This document shows, one piece after another, positions 1 through 9,996 of a stretch of 64,000 bases of DNA (position 1 is its first letter; every line of letters begins with the position of its first letter). Below the pieces are notes generated by a model. That model worked only from the letters and a program-made list of their open reading frames with translations. It was not told where the DNA came from and did no database searches. Origin of the DNA: Streptomyces diastatochromogenes (GTDB lineage Bacteria; Actinomycetota; Actinomycetes; Streptomycetales; Streptomycetaceae); NCBI GenBank assembly GCA_026913215.1, contig JAPTYK010000001.1, positions 7,440,001 to 7,504,000 on the forward strand, in the 5' to 3' direction. A program made the translations under genes and the position numbers.

Positions 1-1
1 C

Positions 2-217
2 TCCTCGGGCGTCTCGGACGCGCACCTCGCCGAGGCGGTCACGGCGGGCATGACCAAGGTGAACGTCTCCACCCATCTGAACAAGGCCTTCACCGAAGCC
101 GTCCGCACCCACCTCGCCGAACACCCCGCCACGGTCGACCCGCGCCACTACCTGACCCCGGCCCGCGCGGCCGTGGCCCGCGAGGTCGCCCACCTCCTGG
201 CGGTCCTGACCCCGTGA
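2..217 (+). CDS. class II ketose-bisphosphate aldolase, C-terminal end (partial)
   Basis: The gene runs in from the left edge and only its last 71 codons are present. The visible text GMTKVNVSTHLNKAF matches the phosphate-binding end of the GatY/KbaY/Fba class II aldolases, which cleave ketose 1,6-bisphosphates with a zinc ion. The frame stays open to the TGA at 215-217. Substrate specificity (fructose- or tagatose-bisphosphate) cannot be judged from this fragment. Confidence 0.75.
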   Translation, partial: SSGVSDAHLAEAVTAGMTKVNVSTHLNKAFTEAVRTHLAEHPATVDPRHYLTPARAAVAREVAHLLAVLTP

Positions 218-229
218 CCCCGTCCGGCC

Positions 230-258
230 GGGCCTCCTGAAGCGACGTCAGGAGGCCC
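230..258. terminator. convergent intrinsic terminator
   Basis: Perfect 11-bp inverted repeat (230-240 GGGCCTCCTGA, 248-258 TCAGGAGGCCC) with a 7-base loop. It lies between the ends of the aldolase and the convergent nitroreductase gene and could serve both. There is no U-tract, as is usual in Streptomyces. Confidence 0.6.
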
Positions 259-273
259 CCGTACGGGTGCGTC

Positions 274-717
274 CTACTCGTCCCGGACGACCGGTTCGGC
301 GACGAAGAGGGGATCTCCCGGTCGGTCCTGCGCTGGTAGTCGGCGTAGTCCGGGAACGCGGCGACGGCCCGCTCCCACCACGCCCGGCGCTCCTCGCCCG
401 TGACCAGGCGGGTCTTCATGTCCCACAGCCGCGTGCCGTCGCGCAGTTCGACCAGGGGCGTGGCGACCAGGTTGTGGTACCAGACGGGGTGCTTGACCGC
501 GCCGCCGTTGGACGCGACGAGCGCGTAGGCGCCCTCGTGCTCGACCCGCATCAGCGGGGTCTTGCGGAGCTTGCCGCCCGGGCGCCGAGGTTGGTGACCA
601 GGACGACGGGAGGCCCCGCATCGTCGTGCCCTCGGTGCCGCCGGACGACTCGTACAGCTCGACCTGCTCGCGCACCCACGACGTCGTGCTGGGCTCGTAC
701 TCGCCTTCGAGGGGCAT
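274..717 (-). CDS. deazaflavin (F420)-dependent nitroreductase family protein, frameshifted
   Basis: About 148 residues, the usual length of Ddn-type split-barrel proteins that use reduced F420 to reduce quinones or nitro compounds. The N-terminal part reads MPLEGEYEPSTTSWVREQ up to TTMRGLP. The next frame then carries LRKTPLMRVEHEGAYALV, KHPVWYHNLVATPLVEL and YADYQRRTDREIP, and the original frame returns for LFVAEPVVRDE. At least two frameshifts are therefore needed, one near 585-600 and one near 300-315. The start at 717 has AAGGAGG 9 bases upstream. Family motifs are otherwise complete, so sequencing error is likelier than decay. Confidence 0.75.
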   Translation of the reverse strand: MPLEGEYEPSTTSWVREQVELYESSGGTEGTTMRGLPSSWSPTSAPGRQAPQDPADAGRARGRLRARRVQRRRGQAPRLVPQPGRHAPGRTARRHAAVGHEDPPGHGRGAPGVVGAGRRRVPGLRRLPAQDRPGDPLFVAEPVVRDE

Positions 718-889
718 GGAATGGGCCTCCTTCCGGATGGCGGCCGGTGTCGCCGGCCTGCTCGCCCCGACGCTATCCGACACCTCGCGCTCCGGGCGGC
801 GGACGCCGCCGTCGGGGCGTTGTCGGTGCCGGCCCGTAGGGTCGTGTCCGACGGTAGGGCAGTGGCGCGACACGCGGGGAGAGTTCGGC

Positions 890-1682
890 ATGCGGGAGTT
901 GTTCCTGACGGAGGAGCGGGCGTACATCCGGTGGATCGACCTGCCGGGCGAGGGCCCCGTGCGGGTGTTCGTCCACGGCCTCGGGTGCACGGCGGCCTCC
1001 GACTTCGCCCACATCGCGGTCCGTCCCGCACTCGGCGGCGGCCGGGCGCTCCTGGTGGACCTGCTCGGGCACGGACTGAGCGACCGGCCCGCGGACTTCG
1101 ACTACCGCATGGAGTCCCAGGCGGCCGCGGTGGCCGCCGTCCTCGACCACCTCGGTGTCGCGGGGCGGACCTCGTCGGGCACTCGATGGGCGGCGCCGTG
1201 GCGATCCATCTGGCGGCGGCCCGTCCGGACCTGGTCGCCCGGCTCGTGGTGGCCGAGCCGAACCTGTACGCGGGCGGAGGGGCGTTCAGTTCGCCGGTGG
1301 CCGCGCAGGACGAGGACGCGTTCGTGGCGGAGGGCTTCGCCCGGATGCTCGCCGGCACCGACCGCCCGGACTACGCGGCCCGGCTGCGGCTCGCCGACCC
1401 GCGCGCCGTCCACCGCAGCGCGGTCGCCCTGGTGGAGGGCGGCGTGCCCGCGCCGGGGACCTGTTGGCCGGGCTTCCGGCGCCCCGGACCTTCCTCGTGG
1501 GGGAGGCGAGCCTGCCGGACGCCGACGCGGAGAAGGCGGCCGCGCTCGGCATCCCGGTGATCGAGGTGTCCGGCGCGGGGCACAACCTGATGCTGGACAA
1601 CCCGGACGGCTTCGCCACGGCCCTCGCGCTCGCCTTCGCGGACGATCCGACGGGCCCGGTTCCCGGCCACCGGAGCGTCTGA
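890..1682 (+). CDS. alpha/beta hydrolase, frameshifted twice
   Basis: An alpha/beta-hydrolase-fold enzyme of about 264 residues. The oxyanion motif VHGLGC lies near residue 25. The nucleophile elbow GHSMGG near residue 95 and the following text VAIHLAAARPDLVARLVVAEP lie in another frame, and the last part (RTFLVGEASLPD, GAGHNLM with the catalytic His) lies in a third. Adding one G in the run near 1160-1166 and one near 1452-1459 restores a single protein. Start ATG 890 follows a GGGGAGAG site. Substrate unknown; the sequence resembles small-molecule esterases or lactonases. Confidence 0.75.
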
Positions 1683-1906
1683 TCCAGCCAGGTGAGAGCC
1701 CGTTCGAGGGGGTTCGATTGCAGGCGTATGGCGGATGCATGACAAGACGTCAACTTCCTTGAGCCGCGCCCCGGGGAGCGGCCAGGCTGCTGATCACGCC
1801 GGGACCGGACACACCGGTTCCGACCGTGTACGTGGCCCCACGTGCACCCCCACAGTCGTGCCGCCCCACTCGTCGGGCGCGACGTCCATGAGGAGGACTC
1901 CTCGCA

Positions 1907-3120
<1,214 letters not shown>

Positions 3121-3132
3121 GAGGACGAGGCA

Positions 3133-3165
3133 CCGCCCCGGAGGCCGCCGGCTCCTCCGGGGCGG
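3133..3165 (+). terminator. terminator of the subtilisin gene
   Basis: A 12-bp perfect stem (3133-3144 CCGCCCCGGAGG, 3154-3165 CCTCCGGGGCGG) with a 9-base loop, 12 bases after the protease stop codon. Typical Streptomyces terminator without a T-tract. Confidence 0.75.
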
Positions 3166-3242
3166 TTCCCTTCCACCACACTCCGTCCACCGGACAGCGC
3201 GTCGCGTCGCCCTCCACGGCGCCGACGCCGACCCGACGGAGC

Positions 3243-3728
3243 TCACACAGCCGTCGAAGACCGCCGGTCAGGCCCGTCGAACCCGGGCTCGCTCGGACCG
3301 CGCAGCGGCAGGGGGCGGCTGAAGACGAGATTGGTGGTCGTGCTGCCGAACTCCGCGAGCGCCTCCACGATCCCCTCCAGGTGCGCCATCGACGTGGCGG
3401 CGACCTTGAGGACGTAGCAGTCGTCCCCCGTCGTACGGAGACACTCCAGGATCTCCGAGCGCTCGCCGAGCAGCCGGCGCAGCGGCTCGTGCCGGGTCCC
3501 CGGGTACTTGAGCCGGACGACCGCGAGGACCGCGTACCCGATCCGCTCCAGATCCACCTCCGCCCGGTAGCCCGTGACCACCCCCGACTCCTCCAGGCGT
3601 CGCACCCGCTCCTTCGTCGCCGAGGCGCTCAGGTTCACCCGCCGTGCCAGCTCCGTGTACGCGATCCGGCCGTCCCGCTGAAGCTCCGTCAGGATCGCCC
3701 AGTCCGTCCCGTCAAGACTCTCGGTCAT
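3243..3728 (-). CDS. Lrp/AsnC family transcriptional regulator
   Basis: 161 residues, intact. The N-terminal half is an AsnC-type winged helix-turn-helix (DWAILTELQRDGRIAYTELA, then ERVRRLEESGVV). The C-terminal half is the RAM/ACT-like effector domain (YVLKVAATSMAHLEGIVEAL). Such proteins form octamers and sense amino acids. It is divergent from the LLM oxidoreductase at 3823 with about 95 bases between, so it may control itself and that gene. No operator was recognised. Confidence 0.9.
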   Translation of the reverse strand: MTESLDGTDWAILTELQRDGRIAYTELARRVNLSASATKERVRRLEESGVVTGYRAEVDLERIGYAVLAVVRLKYPGTRHEPLRRLLGERSEILECLRTTGDDCYVLKVAATSMAHLEGIVEALAEFGSTTTNLVFSRPLPLRGPSEPGFDGPDRRSSTAV

Positions 3729-3809
3729 CCGATCAGATTACCGGCGAATCCACGGTCGAACGGCCCCTGAACAGGCGGGAATCACTTCTGGTCACCCCTC
3801 GCGCCTGGC

Positions 3810-3822
3810 TAGCCTCTGCCGA
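3810..3822 (+). promoter_or_regulatory. -10 element of a putative leaderless promoter
   Basis: TAGCCT at 3810-3815 fits the actinobacterial TANNNT -10 box and is followed by exactly 7 bases before the GTG at 3823. No Shine-Dalgarno sequence precedes that GTG, so transcription may start on the start codon itself. Confidence 0.45.
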
Positions 3823-4680
3823 GTGAAGATCGGAGTCAACATCCTCAACTTCGGCCCCGGCGCCGACCCCGGAATGCTGCGCAGCTGGGCCCAGACCGTG
3901 GAAGGCCTCGGCTACGACCTGCTGATGGTCTCGGACCACATCGCCATTACGCCCGACGTGGCCGAGCGCTACCCGGCCCCCTTCTACGAGCCGTTCACCA
4001 CCCTGTCCTGGCTGGCCGGTGCCACCACCCGTGTCCGCCTCGGCACGACCGTCCTCATCGCCCCCTACCGGCACCCGCTGCTCACCGCCCGCATGGCGGC
4101 CAACCTCGACGCCCTGAGCGGCGGTCGGCTCGTCCTCGGCATGGGGGTGGGCTGGGCACGCCAGGAGTTCGCCGCCCTCGGGATCCCGTTCGAACGCCGG
4201 GGACGGCTCACCGACGAACACCTCCAGGCCCTGCGCGAGGCATGGGCCGACACCGCCGCCTACGGAGAGCGCCGCATCCCGGTCTGGATCGGCGGTCACA
4301 GTGATCCGGGCCTGCGCCGCCCGTACGGTTCGGGGACGCCTGGCACCCCTGCGCCGGACCCTGCCGCAGCTGAGGGAAGGCGCCGCCAGGTTGAAGGAGT
4401 ACGCGGACGAGCTGCGCCTTCCACAACCCGCCCTGGCCCCCGTATCGCCCTCAGGCTCACCACCGCACCGGTCGGCGGACCGGACCGCCTCGCGGGGAGG
4501 GACGATCGAACAGATCATGGACGACCTCGACCAGCTGCGAGGCATGGGCGCCGAGGCCGTCGTCCTCGACCCGTACAGCGGCGACCCCACGACACCGCAC
4601 ACCCGCAGGCCGCCTGGCAGGCACTCGCCACCGTGGCCGCGCACCTCTCCCCGCACCGCACCCGAACGGAGCCGTCATGA
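3823..4680 (+). CDS. LLM-class F420-dependent oxidoreductase, multiply frameshifted
   Basis: A luciferase-like TIM-barrel oxidoreductase of about 286 residues, probably F420- or flavin-dependent. Intact to about residue 160 (VNILNFGPG at the start, LVLGMGVGWARQEFAALGIPFERRG, VWIGGHSDPGLRR). From about 4305 to 4600 the true protein jumps between two frames at least four times (LRRTLPQLREGAARLKEYADEL; RIALRLTTAPVGG; TIEQIMDDLDQLRGMGAEAV) and returns to the first frame for AHPQAAWQALATVAAHLS. Each jump fits a missing base in a C or G run. Its stop overlaps the next start (ATGA), so the two genes are probably co-translated. Confidence 0.75.
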   Translation: MKIGVNILNFGPGADPGMLRSWAQTVEGLGYDLLMVSDHIAITPDVAERYPAPFYEPFTTLSWLAGATTRVRLGTTVLIAPYRHPLLTARMAANLDALSGGRLVLGMGVGWARQEFAALGIPFERRGRLTDEHLQALREAWADTAAYGERRIPVWIGGHSDPGLRRPYGSGTPGTPAPDPAAAEGRRRQVEGVRGRAAPSTTRPGPRIALRLTTAPVGGPDRLAGRDDRTDHGRPRPAARHGRRGRRPRPVQRRPHDTAHPQAAWQALATVAAHLSPHRTRTEPS

Positions 4681-5105
4681 CGACAGCCGACGACCGCACC
4701 CTCCTCCGCCGCGCCGTCGCCCTCGCGGCCACGGCGCGGGAGTCGGGCAACCCGCCGTTCGGCTCGCTCCTCGCGGCACCCGACGGGACGGTCCTGGCGG
4801 AGGAACACAACACCACCCTCACCGACCGGGACATCACCGCCCACCCCGAACTGAAACTCGCCCGGTGGGCGGCCCGGGAACTCGCCCCAGACACAGCGGC
4901 CGAGACCACGATGTACACCAGCTGCCAGCCCTGCGGCATGTGCGAAGCGGTCATCCGGCAGGCGGGCCTGCGCCGCGTCGTGTACGCCCTCTCCAACGCA
5001 CAGCTCCTCGACATCCGCCCCGGCAGCGGCCGCCCGCCCGTGCCGCAGGACGGCCCCGCGCTGCTCGACGAGGTACGGGCCGTGGTCGAGCCGTACTACC
5101 GCTGA
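4677..5105 (+). CDS. nucleoside deaminase (cytidine/deoxycytidylate deaminase superfamily)
   Basis: 142 residues, intact. It has the zinc-dependent deaminase signature: HPELK near residue 60 (zinc His and proton-shuttling Glu) and the zinc cysteines in TSCQPCGMC near residue 82. Length and layout match guanine- or cytosine-deaminase-like small enzymes rather than TadA. Its ATG overlaps the stop of the LLM oxidoreductase. The exact base or nucleoside acted on cannot be told from sequence alone. Confidence 0.85.
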   Translation: MTTADDRTLLRRAVALAATARESGNPPFGSLLAAPDGTVLAEEHNTTLTDRDITAHPELKLARWAARELAPDTAAETTMYTSCQPCGMCEAVIRQAGLRRVVYALSNAQLLDIRPGSGRPPVPQDGPALLDEVRAVVEPYYR

Positions 5106-5174
5106 CCCGGTCGCGGCGGCCCTCGCCCTCTTGCGTGGGACGGGACTCCGGATGCGTCAGGACGGGGCCATGAC

Positions 5175-5513
5175 CGAGATCCGCACCTCGGCTCCGGCGA
5201 GCTGATCGGCTTCGCGGGGCTCTCCGTGCCGGAGTTCCTGCCGGAGGTGCTCCCCGCCGTGGAGATCGGCTGGCGTCTGGGACGGCAGTTCTGGGGCCAG
5301 GGGTACGGCTCCGAGGCCGCCCACGCGGTCCTGGAGTTCGCGCTCCAGGACCGCGGGCTCGACCGGGTCGTCGCCATCACCCACACCGGCAACCGGGCCT
5401 CCGAGAACATCATGCGCAAGCTCGGCATGGTGGCGGAGCGGGAGACGAGCCACCCGGTCTTCGGCCTCCCCCTGCGGGTCTACGCCATCGACCTCACCGA
5501 GTACCAGGCCTGA
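5175..5513 (+). pseudogene. 5'-truncated GNAT acetyltransferase remnant
   Basis: The text GELIGFAGLSVPEFLPEVLPAVEIGWRLGRQFWGQGYGSEAA and NRASENIMRKLGM is the C-terminal two thirds of a RimJ/RimL-type N-acetyltransferase, including the acetyl-CoA loop QGYGSEA. The first 60-70 residues of such proteins are absent. Only about 65 bases separate the recognisable part from the upstream deaminase stop, too little to hold them even with frameshifts. This looks like a real 5' deletion, unlike the single-base breaks elsewhere in the window. The first in-frame start is GTG 5226. Confidence 0.6.
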
Positions 5514-5539
5514 GACCACCGGGACCCGTCGGAGAGCCG

Positions 5540-6774
5540 TCAGTGGCGTTCGGGCAGGTCCCGCTCCGCCGGCAGCGACGAGAAGTCACGCGCCGAGGGC
5601 GCCGAGGCCCTCGCCTTCTTCTTGCCGCAGAAGGCCGCCTCCAGCGTTCCGCCGAGTGCCGTGTTGGCGGTGCCGTGGTTCGAGGTGTTCGCCATGGCCG
5701 ACAGGCTGCGCAGACCGTCGCGGGTCGAGAAGGCGTACGTGTAGAAGCCCTGCACGGTCCCGGTGTGCCCGTACACCCGGGTGCCGCAGGACAGGTCGTA
5801 ACGACGCAGCCCGAGACCGTAGAACCGGGTGCCCGTGGTGCCCGCAGGCGTGACCGTCGTCATCGCCTCCAGCATCGCCGGGGACAGCAGCAGGCCGCCC
5901 ATGAGCGCGCTGGTGAAGGTGTTCAGATCGGCCGGGCTGGAGATGACGGCACCGGCGGACTGCGCCCAGGACACGGTCTGCTCCGTGGAGTCCACGAGCG
6001 GGTCGCCGTCCGCGTCCGGGTGCAGATAACCCCGTACGCGCAGGCCCGCGATGTGCGTGTCGGGGTGGACGTACGAGGTGTCGCGCAGGTCCAGCGGCTG
6101 GAAGATCCGCCGCTCGTACGCCTCGGACACCGGGGCGCCCGTGAGCTTCTCGATGAGCATGCCGACGACCACGAAGTTCGTGTTGGAGTACGCGTAGGCC
6201 GCCCCGGGCCGGTTGGTGCGGGGCTCGCTCAGGAGAGGTCGACGAGCTTCTGATAGCCGAACACCCGGTTCCGCACGGCCTCAAAGCCCGGCACGGTGTC
6301 GGCGAACATGGCGTTCGTGTAGTCGGCGAGCCCGCTGCGGTGGGTGAGGAGGTGGCGGACCGTGATGCGGTCGTCGGGGAGCAGTCCGGGCAGGTAGCGG
6401 TTGACGGACGCGTCGAGTGCGAGCCGGCCCTCCTCCACCAGTTGCAGCAGCACGACCGTGGAGAACGTCTTGCTGACGCTCCCGATCCGGAACCGCGCGC
6501 GGATGTCCATCGGCGCCCCCGACACCCGGTCCCGGACCCCGACCGTCCGGCTCTCGACCCCCTCGGGGCCGGAGAACCGGGCCATCGCCCCCGGCGCGCC
6601 GTTCGCCACCGCCGAGTTCAGCGCGGCGACCACACCCCCCAGGTCGGGAGCGGGCACCGAGGGCGCGGCCGCGACGGGTACGGCGAACGCGCTGGTGGCG
6701 GGCACGACACCCGCCGCGAGCGCGGCGATCAGGGCGGCGCTCACGGCCGGACGGCGGTGCGACGACAGGGGCAC
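5540..6774 (-). CDS. secreted serine hydrolase (beta-lactamase / D-Ala-D-Ala carboxypeptidase family), one frameshift
   Basis: About 411 residues. The start GTG 6774 has GAGGAG 6 bases upstream and opens a signal peptide (AVSAALIAALAAG, then ATSAFA). The class C/DD-peptidase motifs are present: SVSK (nucleophile Ser), YSN near 6195, and HTG in the last quarter. The frame is lost once near 6230: YQKLVDLS must continue into LSEPRTNRPGAAYAYSN and VVVGMLIEKLTGAPV. It resembles the Streptomyces R61-type carboxypeptidases and esterases. Extracellular; substrate not determinable. Confidence 0.85.
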
Positions 6775-7012
6775 GGTGACTCCTCGGCTTCTTCCGGATC
6801 GGGCGGCGTCGGTACGGCGCCCGGCGGGCGGGCCGTGGCCGCGGGGACCGAGCGGCCCCCTTGTGCCCACGATCATGGGGTCCGCCGTCCGCGAACCGTC
6901 TCTGACACGGGGGAACTGTTCCGGACGGAGTAGTCCCGACCCGCCATCGGGCGACCGCGTGGCCGCTCGTCGCTCCCGGACCGCCACTGACCAGCGAGGA
7001 CACCCGGCCGCG

Positions 7013-7025
7013 TACCCTCGTGGGC
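7013..7025 (+). promoter_or_regulatory. -10 element of a putative leaderless promoter
   Basis: TACCCT (7013-7018) stands exactly 7 bases before the GTG at 7026, the same arrangement as at 3810 and 17348. It favours GTG 7026 over GTG 7020 as the start of the regulator. A CTGACC -35-like box lies at 6987-6992. Confidence 0.4.
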
Positions 7026-7981
7026 GTGTCTTCCTCACGTCTCCACCGCGTCGCCGTCCTCGTCCTCGAAGGCGCGAAACCCCTCGATGTCGGAATCCCC
7101 GCGCAGGTCTTCACGACCCGGGCGAGCATGCCGTACGAGGTACGGGTCTGCGGCGCCGAACCCGGCGTCGTGACCGGCGGCGACGGCCTCGCGTACCAGG
7201 TCGCCCACGGCCTGGAGGCGCTCGCGTGGGCCGACATCGTCTTCGTCCCCGGCTACCGCCATCCCGACCGCGAGGACCCGCCCCGGGCCGTCGTCGACGC
7301 GCTGATCGCCGCCCACGACCGGGGGCGCGGCTCGCCGCCATCTCGACGGGGGCCTTCGCCCTCGCCGCCACCGGCCTCCTCGACGGCAAGCGCGCCACGA
7401 CGCACTGGCACTACGCGCGGGCGCTCGCGGCCAAGCGCCCCCTGATCCACGTCGACGAGAACGTCCTCTTCGTCGACGAGGGCAGCATGCTCACCTCCGC
7501 CGGCGCCGCCTCCGGCATCGACCTGTGCCTGCACATCCTGCGCCGCGACCTCGGCATCGCCGCCTCGAACCACGCGGCCCGGCGCCTCGTCGCCGCCCCG
7601 TACCGCAGCGGCGGCCAGGCGCAGTACGTGCCGCGCAGCGTGCCGGAGCCGCTCGGCGAGCGGTTCGCCGCCACCCGGGAATGGGCGCTGCACCGGCTCG
7701 GCGAGCCCCTCACCCTGGAGATACTCGCCCGGAACGCGGCGGTGTCACCGCGCACCTTCTCGCGCCGGTTCGTCGAGGACACCGGCTACACGCCGATGCA
7801 GTGGGTCATGCGCGCCCGCATCGACATGGCCCGTGAACTGCTCGAACGCTCCGAGCGGGGCGTCGAGCAGATCGCCGCCGACGTCGGCCTGGGCACCGGG
7901 GCGAACCTGCGCCTGCACTTCCAGCACATCCTCGGCACCACGCCGAGCGAGTACCGGCGCACGTTCGCCCAGGGGGAGTGA
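7026..7981 (+). CDS. GlxA/AraC family transcriptional regulator with DJ-1/PfpI domain, one frameshift
   Basis: About 318 residues. The N-terminal half is a DJ-1/PfpI-like sensor domain (RVAVLVLEGAKPLDVGIPAQVF; ADIVFVPGYRHPD; ISTGAFALAATGLLDG). The C-terminal half carries two AraC helix-turn-helix units (LTLEILARNAAVSPRTFSRRF and GVEQIAADVGLGTGANLRLHF), ending GTTPSEYRRTF. The frame breaks once near 7320-7330, where HDRG should run into ARLAAISTGAF; a missing G in the GGGGG run explains it. It is divergent from the serine hydrolase with a 250-base gap, so it may control that gene. Confidence 0.85.
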
Positions 7982-8114
7982 ACCGGGCATATCGGAACCC
8001 CGGCGGGATCCTGGCGCGATACTTGCGGACCGTGGCGATCACGCCGCTGGTCGGGGGGTGCGTTCCGCGCGAGCCTTGGTGGCGAATCGGAAGGTCGGAA
8101 GGGACACCCCACTC

Positions 8115-9110
8115 ATGACTCGCATCGCCATCAACGGTTTCGGTCGCATCGGACGCAACGTGCTCCGTGCGCTCCTGGAGCGCGACACCGACCTCGAGGT
8201 CGTCGCCGTCAACGACCTGACCGAGCCCACCGCCCTCGCGCGCCTCCTCGCCTTCGACTCCACCTCGGGCCGTCTCGGCCGCCCGGTCACCGTCGACGGG
8301 GACACCCTCGTCGTCGACGGCCGCCGCATCAAGGTGCTCGCCGAGCGCGAGCCGGCGCAGCTGCCCTGGGCCGAGCTCGGCGTGGACATCGTCCTGGAGT
8401 CGACCGGCCGCTTCACCTCGGCCAAGGCCGCCCGCCAGCACCTCGACGCCGGGGCCAGGAAGGTGCTCGTCAGCGCGCCCGCCGACGGCGCCGACGTCAC
8501 CCTCGCGTACGGCGTGAACGCCGACGCGTACGACGCCGAGCTGCACACGATCGTCTCCAACGCCTCCTGCACGACCAACGCGCTCGCGCCCCTCGCGAAG
8601 GTCCTCGACGACCTCGCCGGCATCGAGCACGGCTTCATGACGACGGTCCACGCCTACACGCAGGAGCAGAACCTGCAGGACGGCCCGCACCGCGACCCGC
8701 GCCGCGCCCGCGCCGCCGGCGTCAACATCGTCCCGACCTCCACGGGCGCCGCGAAGGCCATCGGCCTCGTCCTGCCGAACCTGGACGGCAAGCTGTCCGG
8801 CGACTCGATCCGCGTGCCCGTCCCGGTCGGCTCGATCGTCGAGCTCAACACCACCGTCGCCCGCGACGTGACCGTCGAGGACGTCCTCGCGGCCTACCGC
8901 ACCGCCGCCGAGGGCCCGCTGGCCGGGGTCCTGGAGTACTCGGAGGACCCGCTGGTCTCCGCCGACATCGTGGGCAATCCGCACTCGTCGATCTTCGACT
9001 CGGCCCTCACCCGCGTCGAGGGACGCCACGTCAAGGTCGTCGCCTGGTACGACAACGAGTGGGGCTTCTCGAACCGCGTGATCGACACCCTCCAGCTCCT
9101 CGCGGGCTGA
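8115..9110 (+). CDS. gap: glyceraldehyde-3-phosphate dehydrogenase, type I
   Basis: 331 residues, intact. NAD-binding start RIAINGFGRIGRNVLRA, catalytic Cys in SNASCTTNALAPLAKVL, catalytic His in TVHAYTQEQ, phosphate-binding STGAAKAIGLVLP, and the terminal WYDNEWGFSNRV. The sequence TQEQNLQDGPHRDPRRARA differs from the TNDQ form of the main glycolytic Streptomyces enzyme, so this is probably the second GAPDH paralogue. It stands alone, preceded by GGAAGGG 11 bases upstream and followed by two hairpins. Confidence 0.95.
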   Translation: MTRIAINGFGRIGRNVLRALLERDTDLEVVAVNDLTEPTALARLLAFDSTSGRLGRPVTVDGDTLVVDGRRIKVLAEREPAQLPWAELGVDIVLESTGRFTSAKAARQHLDAGARKVLVSAPADGADVTLAYGVNADAYDAELHTIVSNASCTTNALAPLAKVLDDLAGIEHGFMTTVHAYTQEQNLQDGPHRDPRRARAAGVNIVPTSTGAAKAIGLVLPNLDGKLSGDSIRVPVPVGSIVELNTTVARDVTVEDVLAAYRTAAEGPLAGVLEYSEDPLVSADIVGNPHSSIFDSALTRVEGRHVKVVAWYDNEWGFSNRVIDTLQLLAG

Positions 9111-9127
9111 CGACGGGACGAACGGCA

Positions 9128-9196
9128 GGCTCCCCCCGGGTGGGGGAGCCGGCACCGTCACACGCCGACTCACACCGCACGGAGTCGGCGTGTGAC
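9128..9196 (+). terminator. tandem hairpins downstream of gap
   Basis: Two consecutive perfect inverted repeats: 9128-9136/9142-9150 (GGCTCCCCC with GGGGGAGCC, 5-base loop) and 9157-9171/9182-9196 (GTCACACGCCGACTC with its 15-base complement, 10-base loop). Together they should be a strong terminator. The second could also act as an operator for the gene at 9268. Confidence 0.7.
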
Positions 9197-9267
9197 GCGT
9201 TTCGGGGAAGAGGTTCGGCGGGAAAACCGTTCGCCCCGTTCTCCGGCCGGATGACAGGGTGCGGTGC

Positions 9268-9836
9268 ATGGCGACACCCCCGTACCAGATCCGTGCCGAC
9301 CACGACGCCCGCACGATCGTGGTCTACCAGGCCTACTCGCCCGCCATCGCCGACGCGGCACTGCGCGCGGGGCGTTTCGTGGCGCCGTTCTCGTTCCAGC
9401 GGATGACCTGGATCAAGCCGTCGTTCCTGTGGCTGATGCACCGCAGCAACTGGGCCCGCAAGCCCGGCCAGGAGCGGATCCTCGCGGTGCGGATGACCCG
9501 CGAGGGATGGGAAGAGGCCCTGTCCCGGGCGGTTCTGACGACCGCGGACCCGGCGGCCGTCGCGCGGGCGGCCGTGCACGTCCAGTGGGATCCGGAGCGT
9601 TCGGTCCGCGGGGCGGCCCTGAACCACTACAGCATCCAGGTCGGGATCAGCCGCCACCTGATCCGGGCGTTCACCGACGACTGGATCGTGGGCCTCACCG
9701 ACGTCACCCCCAGGTCCGCAAGGCCGCGACGCTGATGCAGACCGGGCGCGCCGCCAAAGCGCAGGCACTGCTTCCCGCCGAGCGGGCCTACCCGCTGCCC
9801 CGGACGCTGGAGGACCTCCTGCGCCCGGGACGATGA
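9268..9836 (+). CDS. DUF4291 family protein, one frameshift
   Basis: About 189 residues. IRADHDARTIVVYQAYSP, GRFVAPFSFQRMTWIKPSF and NWARKPGQERILAV are typical of DUF4291, a family of unknown biochemical role found in bacteria and fungi. The frame is lost near 9713 (LTDVTP should continue as QVRKAATLMQTGRAAKAQ). One missing C in the CCCCC run explains it, and the restored end is LEDLLRPGR. GTG 9259 is an alternative start 9 bases upstream. Confidence 0.8.
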
Positions 9837-9982
9837 CGGGCGGCGCCGCCCGGTCCGGGAGGCGCAGCCGAGGCCGGCGGCGACGGCGGACCCGATGGTG
9901 AGCAGCGGTCCCGTGGCCGGGCCGGCCGTGATCGCAAGCGTCCGGAAGTCCGGTTCTTGATCCGGAGTTCCCCGGCGCGCCG

Positions 9983-9996
9983 TACGATCGGCGGCT
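9983..9996 (+). promoter_or_regulatory. putative -10 element before kinase gene 1
   Basis: TACGAT (9983-9988) lies 8 bases before the GTG at 9997, which has no Shine-Dalgarno sequence. TTGATC at 9957-9962 could be the -35, although its 20-base spacing is long. This fits a leaderless promoter for the kinase cluster. Confidence 0.3.

Noticed and set aside
9157..9196. The 15-bp inverted repeat as an attachment site or insertion scar
   Set aside because: No direct repeats or integrase gene accompany it, and its place behind gap fits a terminator better.
9837..9996. Possible small gene between DUF4291 and kinase 1
   Set aside because: No frame with a start, ribosome site and plausible sequence; only promoter-like elements are visible.
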